Assembly (NCBI GenBank): GCA_017311185.1
Contig: JAESUZ010001291.1
Location: 496,001-560,000, forward strand
Reading direction: 5' to 3'
From: Proteles cristata cristata
Taxonomy: Eukaryota; Chordata; Mammalia; Carnivora; Hyaenidae
Length of the DNA stretch: 64,000 bases
The first letter of the stretch is position 1. Each line of letters starts with the position of its first letter. The notes beneath the pieces are model-generated. The model was not told the origin of the DNA. It did not search any database and saw only the letters and a list, made by a program, of their open reading frames with translations. Position numbers and translations under genes: made by a program. Of this stretch, positions 57,225 to 64,000 are shown piece after piece.

Positions 57225-59124
57225 AGAATTTGCTAGAGAACTGGGAAGGTCCTCATTTCAGTGAAAGCCACCCTAGATCAAGGTAATTTTGAAACCACGC
57301 ATACAATGGAGATTTGTCAGAACCCATTTGCTTCCAACATCGTGCCTCGCCGTTGGTCACAGGCTGACTAAAGGTGAGCAGGCGTGGAGAATGGAGCACC
57401 GGTACCCATTATTAGGAACAAAATTTGAGAAAATGTCAGGTCCAGAGCACACTTTAAATACACAGGGGTCAGCAGGTTAAGTCTTTTGAGAAACAGTTAA
57501 TTGAATGCTAATACGGGGCCCATCAGGAAGCTAGACTACAGGGCTTATAAAGAATGCATGAATACGTCAGTATATTGGTAAACACATATTGAATATGGAC
57601 ATGGGATTGCATTCGAAAGTGCCTAGATCACACACACACAAATAAATAAACGTTACAAAGGAAGTCATGGGGTGAAGCCGAATTTCTTTGTCATTTTTGT
57701 CATTGTTAACAACCAGGTGATAGTGACTCTGGTGGTGGTCATGATTATCACCTTTCATCTGACAGTAAAAATCTTATCCATCTTGGAGTAATTTAAAAAA
57801 GAGGCAAGCTCATTCATCTATTCTGAAGGGTTAGAATGAATATTTGACGGTAGGAATTTAGCATTTACCCTTCATGGGTCAATGGATAGGTGAGTCTTAA
57901 AACCTCTTTAGGTGGAGATTATTCTAATAGAAACTTCCTCCAGCCCCCTGCCTTTCAAAAGCCCAAAGTAATATTCCATATTTCTCAGAAGAAATAAGGT
58001 CAAATGTGGGGAAAGTGCAGATAAACAATATCATTCACATGGAAATCATCACCTTAAGTTAATGAAAAGGTAATTTTTCTGGGGGCGGGGAGAAAGAGAT
58101 GGAACTGATTTTTTATGGTATTTAAGGCAAGGCATTTTATTTAAAAGATTGTTGTTGGCACAGTGCCAAATTACAGTTTTTATGCCATAAAAACTTCATT
58201 TTTATGGCATAAAAATGAAGTTGTTAACCCTTAAGCCAAAGGAAGACTGTTGGATTTTAAATCTTAATAATAATAATAAAAGTAACAGCAACAACAGCAA
58301 TAGTAATAAATATCTGTGCTGTAAACAACATGCTTGTTAATTGGAGAAAGGACTAATGTGCCTTTGCTGAAGAGGAATTTTAAAATTTATAAAATACGCA
58401 TAACAAATGAATTGCACATATACTGATACGAATGTGTACACAGGTAGATAGATACGTGTATATCCTTGTGTTTGTGTTACAGGTTTGTAGTCCTTTGATT
58501 TATACAGGTATATGTTATGGTGATTTTAGGTAGCCACAATACATGTTAATGGTTAAAATATATATAATTAGCAGTTTATAATCCCAGGCATGAAAGAGAA
58601 GAGAGACACCCCAATACCAGGCAGATAGGGAAAACAAGCCATTGAGATGATTGGTCTGCTGTCCCTTCCGCAGACAAAACTCTGAGGTCTAAATAGGAGC
58701 CCCTGATCCTGCTGCCACCAAGGGGAGAACCAGACTGACTGGCCATGTCCCCCCAACTCTGTCCAGCACCCCCTAGACCTCTCTCAGCTGTTCTGTGGTG
58801 GCGTCAGGAGGTGTGACGTGCAACGACATCTCTCCTCTTAAGAAACTTCAGCTGCTTTTGGTCCTCATATTAAATTTCAGCTTTCCTCAAAACCCTCAAA
58901 GCTTTAGAAATGCACTTTCAATTTGTGCATTTCTTCACTCCTCCTCTGCTTCTTGTTTTCTAATCCATGGGGCTCCAAGAACATACTTCAGCTAGGAGTC
59001 CCACCCCTTGCCTCCCTGCCCCATTCCCTGGGCTCTGAAAAGCCTGCTACCCACCCTCAAACAGAGATTTCACATCTTTCAAGGCCAGACCAGGACTTGC
59101 CTAATCCATAAAGACTTCTGTTCT
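57225..59124. other. intronic stretch with palindrome
   Basis: Unique sequence; (TAA)n at 58264-58280 and a near-perfect inverted repeat at 58177-58220 (separate entry). No gene supported. Confidence 0.5.
58177..58220. repeat. overlapping inverted repeats (hairpin/cruciform)
   Basis: The 17-nt arm TTTTTATGCCATAAAAA (58177-58193) is followed by CTTCA and by its exact reverse complement (58199-58215). From 58194, CTTCATTTTTATG and its reverse complement also form 13-bp arms around a single G, ending at 58220. Two alternative perfect foldbacks therefore share sequence. Confidence 0.95.
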
Positions 59125-59357
59125 GGGGCGCCTGGGTGACTCAGTTGGTTAAGCATCTGACTCTTGGTTTTCCGCTCAGCTCATGATCTCATGGTTTGTG
59201 GGATCAAGCTCCACATTGAACTCCTTGATGACAGCTCAGAACCTGCTTGGGATTCTCTCTCTCTCCCGCTCTCTCTCTGCTCCTCCCCTGCTCTTGCTCT
59301 CTCTCTCTCTCTCTCAAAATAAATAAATAAACTTAAAAAATATATACTAAAAAAAAA
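59125..59357 (+). mobile_element. CAN-SINE, sense
   Basis: GGGGCGCCTGGGTGACTCAG head, long CT-rich part, AAATAAATAAATAAAC and A-tail; short duplication AAGACTTCT on both sides. Confidence 0.94.
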
Positions 59358-59914
59358 AAGACTTCTTCCATTTCATGGAAATCATAGATGTGAGAGTAGA
59401 AACTTTGCTGTATTTAGTGAGACAGAAACCATAAGAACCCCAATCAGGCTTGAATGTTGGTTTTAAGGAAAGGTGGAAGTGAATAACATCAAAGCTCCTG
59501 ACACTTGGGTGTGGGGCCTGCCCCGTTTGCTTTCTAGATGACACCATTTTTACCAGCTGGAAGAGTGAGAGCATTTGGTAAAACTGAAATGCAGTAAGAT
59601 CTCTTTTTAAAAAAAGACGTCTTCTCTGTATAATAGAGGTATCTAGCTCTGGAAGGGGCTGTTCTTAGCTGGATTATGGAAGAATTTACTTAATTCTAGA
59701 CCGAATTCAATTTTAAGAGCTTGTTCTCATGTGTAGATGAGAAAGGATGAGATTGTTCTGAGGTTGAGTAACTGTTCACAGACTTACAGGGAATTTGGGC
59801 TAATTGACCCAGGAGACCTACTCCTCCACGTGAGTGCCTTTGGACACCGACCCACTCGGAGGCAGCTCTGGATAAAACTGTGAAGCTGGTTATCATTGTC
59901 ATTATCACCATCAT
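59358..59914. other. unique intronic sequence
   Basis: No gene or repeat recognised. Confidence 0.5.
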
Positions 59915-60125
59915 TCATAATTGCCGTTTATTAAGCATTTACAGTTGCCAAGCACTTTGCTAAGCAATTGACATATACAACCTCACTCATTCTTCACAAC
60001 ACTTAGAAATAGGTATTATCTGTTTTGCAGATGAGAAACTAAGAGAGGGACTGTTTAATTTTACACAGCCAGTAAATGGAAGTGGGATTTGAACTCAGGT
60101 CTCTCTGGCCCCCAGAGGCACTGAG
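59915..60125 (-). mobile_element. MIR, antisense, nearly full length
   Basis: TTATTAAGCATTTACAG...GCCAAGCACTTTGCTAAGC, GCAGATGAGAAACTAAGAGAGGG, CACAGCCAGTAAATGGAAG and GGATTTGAACTCAGGTC are all in the antisense MIR order. The best preserved MIR of the window. Confidence 0.82.
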
Positions 60126-60380
60126 AGCCACTCTTAGCCACTACCCCCCTGATCTGCATAACCACTCTACCTGCTCTTATTCTTCATGCCATTAAAAATG
60201 ACGGCATGCCAAAGCAAATGTGGCAGACCCAACACCTGAGTGCCAGGAGCTTTGATTTGATTAACTCCCACATTCTCTGGAAGTTTGGTGCCTTCCACTC
60301 ACTTTCTCTCCAGAACATCTTTCTCTCTTCTTTCCAGTGTCTCCCTCCCTCCAAACAAAATCCTCATGCTTTTACTTATT

Positions 60381-60584
60381 TTTTATTTTTTAAGTTTATT
60401 TGCTTATTTTGAGAAAGAGAGAGAGAGAGAGCGCGCACAAGAAGGGCAGAGAGAGAGAGAGAATCCCAGACAGTCTCCGCACTGTCAGCACAGAGCACAA
60501 GGGGCTTGAACTCATGAACCATGAGACCATGACGTGGGCTGAAATCAAGAGTTGGATACTTAACTGAGCCACTCAGGTGACCCC
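60381..60584 (-). mobile_element. CAN-SINE, antisense, diverged
   Basis: T-rich start, (GA)n, CTGTCAGCACAGAGC, altered end GAGCCACTCAGGTGACCCC. Confidence 0.92.
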
Positions 60585-61555
60585 AAATCTTCATATTTTT
60601 AATTTATATGAAGATTTCTTTGTGTTAACACCTCCCAAGAGTACTTGCACATCAAAGAGGGAAACTCTTAGGCAAAGAAAAAAAAAGGTTTAAAAACTGA
60701 AAATAGAATTTTAGGGAATAAGTCTGACAGCAATTGTGGCAGTTTGGGGGTGAATTAGAAGCCTATCCTGATTCCTCTGAAAAGCCCTTTCGTAGTGGGT
60801 ACCTTCTTATTTGTATGTTGAGTCCGGGAAAGTTCCTTTTTCCAGGTGAGTGATAGCTAGGAGGCTCATGTATTCAGTTGCATATCAATTTTGTGCATTT
60901 TGAAAGATAGGCACGTTTCAAGAGAATTCAGTAGTGTGTATCCAGAAAATTACTTAATAGCAAGTGAATTATTGCTTCACTTGTTGTATAATAAATCATT
61001 ATGATGATAAGTCTGGTTGCTGAAAGCTTGGATTTGGGCTATGGAGCAGCAGAGAAATAAACACAAATGTCCCACAAAGACAGATAAACTTGACTTACCA
61101 AATTACCACCCTGGGAAACCAAGTCCTACATTGGTGCCACCAGGGGATAGCTCAAACAAACAAATAAAGAAAAACACTACAGCGGCCTTTTAGTTAAACA
61201 TGGGAAATTGAACACGTGCATTTCTCTCCACTTGCTACTGGAAGGCAATAAACATAACCACAAAGGAATTTTAAAAGGTATAAAACCCCAAAGACCAAGA
61301 GGAGCAGGAAGGAGATGACCCTGAATAGGACATGTCGACAAGCTTTCAGAAGAGGGGAAATGGATGAGTAACAAGTGATGTAACCAAGAGAAAGGTGAGC
61401 CCTTCTTGCCCGCATGATGAAAAGCCAGCAAATGGGGAGCCAGTCCACATGCCAGCGCCCTTGGGCCCCTTTGGACCTGGGGATGCCTAGTACCCCTGCA
61501 CACGTCATGTCAGGCTACAGCTGCAAGCAAGACAACTCTTTGAAAGTCCTATAAA
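60585..61555. other. intronic stretch, no gene seen
   Basis: Unique sequence. Minus-strand open frames of just over 100 codons at 61177-61508 resemble no family, overlap each other and lack splice context. Confidence 0.5.
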
Positions 61556-61566
61556 GAGTAGTTAGA

Positions 61567-61785
61567 GGGGCGCCTGGGTGGCTTAGTCGGTTAGGCGTCC
61601 GACTTTCGCTTAGGTCATGATCTCGCGGTTCGTGGGTTCGAGCCCCGCGTCGGGCTCTGTGCTGACTGCCAGCTCAGAGCCTGGAGCCTGTTTCAGTCTG
61701 TGACTCCCTCTCTCTCTGACCCTCCCCTGCTCACGCTCTCTCTCTCTCTCCTAGAAATAAATAAAAAATATTAAAAAAAAAAAAA
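61567..61785 (+). mobile_element. CAN-SINE, young subgroup, with 11-bp duplication
   Basis: AGTAGTTAGAG at 61556-61566 and 61786-61796; body close to the copies at 7706, 50399 and 53104. Confidence 0.96.
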
Positions 61786-61796
61786 AGTAGTTAGAG

Positions 61797-62140
61797 CCTC
61801 AAGACCTTTCCTGCTTCCCCCTTAGAAGGTGAGAGATTCTTCCATACCCAGCAAAGATAGGAGTCTTACTCTTTGGGGACAATGAAACAGAGAGACTTCA
61901 GTCCCAGGGACAGCCAGACCAGCAAAAAGGAAACACACAGGACTGAAAACAAAGGTGCTGGAGGGAGAGTTGGAGATACAAAAGTTGGACCTTCAGTTCC
62001 TTCCCCTGCACACCTTCTGAAATGCCAGGACTTGGTCTTGCACACTTATACCAACACCACCACATCTGCTCACAGCAGAAGACTGGAGGCATCTTGTTGG
62101 GAGAAATGGTTTGATCCAATAGAAAAGACCCACAGACTAA
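61797..62140. other. unique intronic sequence
   Basis: Nothing recognised. Confidence 0.5.
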
Positions 62141-62142
62141 AA

Positions 62143-62357
62143 ATTTTTTTTTAACATTTATTTATTTTTGAGAGACAGTAGGAGACAGAGTGTGAGCGAG
62201 AGAGGGGCAGAGAGAGAAGGAGATAGAGAATCGGAAGCAGGCTCCAGGCTCTGAGCTGTCAGCACAGAGACCAATGTGGGGCTCAAACCCACAAACCATG
62301 AGATGGTGACCTGAGACAAAGTCGGACACTTAACTGACTAAGCCACCCAGGTGTCTC
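62143..62357 (-). mobile_element. CAN-SINE, antisense
   Basis: T-run, GAGAGACAG..., GCTCTGAGCTGTCAGCACAGAG, end GCCACCCAGGTGTCTC. Confidence 0.94.
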
Positions 62358-62579
62358 AGGACTCACAGATTTGATGTTGGGTGTTCTCCTGCAAAATGAC
62401 TGGTTCTTGGCCTGACAAGTCATAAGTTGATAAAAGTCATCTATGAATAGAGGGACCAATCAGTTTTTTATTGCCTTACGTTTAAATAACTACTAACAGG
62501 CAAGGATTAACTGATGTTAGAGGAAAACATTCAATATGAAAGATAATAAGGAAATGGGATTTGATTAAAGAACTCTGAA

Positions 62580-63180
62580 AATAAATAGAAGCAGTGGATA
62601 CAACAAAATGAAACTTGGAGAAAAGAATAACCCCCTCAGCAAGTTAAGATACTACAACTATGAAGCAAGAAATGGATGCTGCAGAAAGCAGCCTTCAGAA
62701 ATTAAGAAAGCGCTCTTGGAATAAAAAGGTACGATCACAAAAAAAAAAAAAATTCAACAGAAGTTTCAAAACGCATAATTGAAATTACCAGTCATTTTCA
62801 TAAACAAAGGATTGAATAGAGGACAGAAAAGATTGGGAAGAAAATTAGAAAATGGGACCAGGAAATTCACTGTCTGGTTAATACGAGCAGCAGAAAAATG
62901 GGAGGAACTTCCCAAAGAAATACTACAAAAACAATCATCCAAAATGAAGAACATGTGCGTCTGGATCAAGAGGGCTCACTAAGTACCCCGCATACAATGG
63001 ATGACAAAAGAACACACACTGTGACATTTTAGAAGGTTCTAAACATTTTCAGAATCAACAAAAGGATGCATATCTGGAATTGAGATGGTGTCAGACTATT
63101 CAATAGTACAAGTTAGAGGACAACAGAACAATGCTTAGGACTCTCTAAGTCCAGCTAATGTATAACACAAGTGACCATTT
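62580..63180 (+). repeat. possible ancient L1 5' region
   Basis: A purine-rich stretch with AGAACATGTGCGTCTGGATCAAGAGGGCTCACTAAGTACC recalls the 'GGGCCCACCGAGTGCCCAGCACAATGAATG' region of old L1M elements. Diverged and tentative. Confidence 0.4.
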
Positions 63181-63635
63181 TCATCCGTTCAGGCTCAACT
63201 TTCAGAACCTCTATCTCCCATACACTGCTTCTCAAGAAGCTACCAGAGGATGCGCTCCACCAAACTGAGAAGATAAATCGTGAAAGAAGACCAGAGGGCC
63301 ATAGAGGGGTTGCAGCCTGGGACATCGGTGGAGGGAATTCCCAGGAGGGTTGTAGAGCAAGGCGTGCATAGCAGGCAGTCGTGTTTGGAACAAGAAAGCA
63401 CAGGGGTACCCTGGGGTGTCTCCAGGTGCTGTTTACATCTCTGATGTGTTCAGTGATGCTGACGTCATTGTACTAAAGAGTTTGGGAGAAGAAACAATGA
63501 TTTGCAGGTAGAGAATTATTAAATCAATAGACAAAGCAATGACTAATTACTCAGAAAGTTGTAAGAAATAGTTAACTATAATAATTGCAAAACGTCTCAG
63601 CTGTGAAAAATAAATACATAATAATGCGGACACCT
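63181..63635. other. unique intronic sequence
   Basis: No gene or repeat recognised. Confidence 0.45.
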
Positions 63636-63822
63636 GGGCGCATGGGTGGCTCAGTTGGTTAGGCATCCAACTTCAGCTCAGGTCATGATCTCATGGTCTG
63701 TGGGTTTGAGCCCTGCATTGGACTCTGTGCTGACAGCTCAGAGCCTGGAGCCTGCTTCGTTTGGATTTTGTGTGTCCCTTTCTCCCACTCAGGCTCTGTC
63801 TCTCAAAAATAAGCATTCAAAT
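63636..63822 (+). mobile_element. CAN-SINE, sense
   Basis: GGGCGCATGGGTGGCTCAGTTGG head and GCTGACAGCTCAGAGCCTGGAGCC centre; shortened CT-rich part, ends in CAAAAATAAG without a long A-tail. Confidence 0.92.
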
Positions 63823-64000
63823 TAATAATACTGTAGACCCCTAAACTGATTTTTTCAGAGGCAGTGATATTATTGGGGAGCAGGGCCAAAAGAAAGATGG
63901 GGGGAGAGAAAGAAAATGGGGTAGAGGTAAGGAAGTCCTCATTTTTTAAAAGAGAAAGCTATAAATAATCGCTAAGGTAGGAAAATCTAACCACAGCATG

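Larger units (their letters stand above)
28019..64000 (+). other. intron downstream of the POU6F2 coding exon (partial)
   Basis: From the GTAAGT donor to the window end I find no sequence resembling the next POU6F2 exon, which should encode ARGNPALSD followed by the Gln-rich region. The intron therefore continues for at least 36 kb, in keeping with the very large introns known for this gene in mammals. Its contents are retroelements, ancient repeats and unique sequence. Confidence 0.7.

Noticed and set aside
61177..61508. Minus-strand frames of 104 and 108 codons
   Set aside because: They overlap in different frames, have no recognisable domain, no splice signals and no repeat homologue; probably chance.

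Overview
The window is nuclear DNA of a carnivoran, most likely a felid. Two observations support this. It carries more than 20 copies of the tRNA-Lys-derived carnivore SINE (CAN-SINE) in the form typical of cats, beginning GGGGCGCCTGGGTGGCTCAG and ending in an A-rich tail. It also carries several 3' ends of carnivore LINE-1. Nothing bacterial is present, and most open frames are repeat-derived or accidental. The species within the cat family cannot be settled from the sequence.

The only host protein-coding sequence I can support is one exon at 27847-28018 (+). It encodes the N-terminus of the POU-homeodomain transcription factor POU6F2: 55 codons plus one base, with a clear splice acceptor and donor. 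The rest of the window is therefore read as intron on either side of that exon. The flanks hold a candidate CpG-rich promoter or first-exon block near 15 kb and several possible conserved non-coding stretches. A tract of about 14 kb around the exon (about 23.3-37.25 kb) has no recognisable SINE or LINE-1, while SINEs occur every few kb outside it.

Layout. 144-6389: an antisense class I (gammaretrovirus-like) endogenous provirus. It has two similar LTRs (about 2% different by eye), a 4-bp GTAT target duplication, a tRNA-Pro-type primer binding site and a polypurine tract. Degraded gag, protease and integrase remnants remain; reverse transcriptase and recognisable env are missing. Its gag is split by a plus-oriented solo LTR of a class II ERV with a 6-bp duplication. 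Its pro-pol gap holds a GC-rich host-like segment with a histone H2A fragment and a RAC-type exon/intron boundary. Its 5' leader carries two minisatellites. 6.8-9.6 kb: CAN-SINE cluster. 11.5-12.9 kb: truncated L1 followed by an old L2. 13-23.3 kb: intronic sequence with scattered SINE, L1 and MIR. 23.3-37.25 kb: transposon-poor tract with the exon. 37.25-37.8 kb: two SINEs. 37.8-44.8 kb: mostly unique sequence with ancient repeats. 44.8-46.6 kb: a 1.8-kb antisense L1 with a perfect 19-bp duplication. 46.7-64 kb: intronic sequence with SINEs, L1 pieces and microsatellites.

There is no operon-like set of cooperating genes. The biology here is one developmental transcription-factor exon in a large intronic landscape, plus a layered record of retroelement insertion. 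I found no convincing new biological system. The most unusual object is the chimeric provirus with host-like exon fragments.
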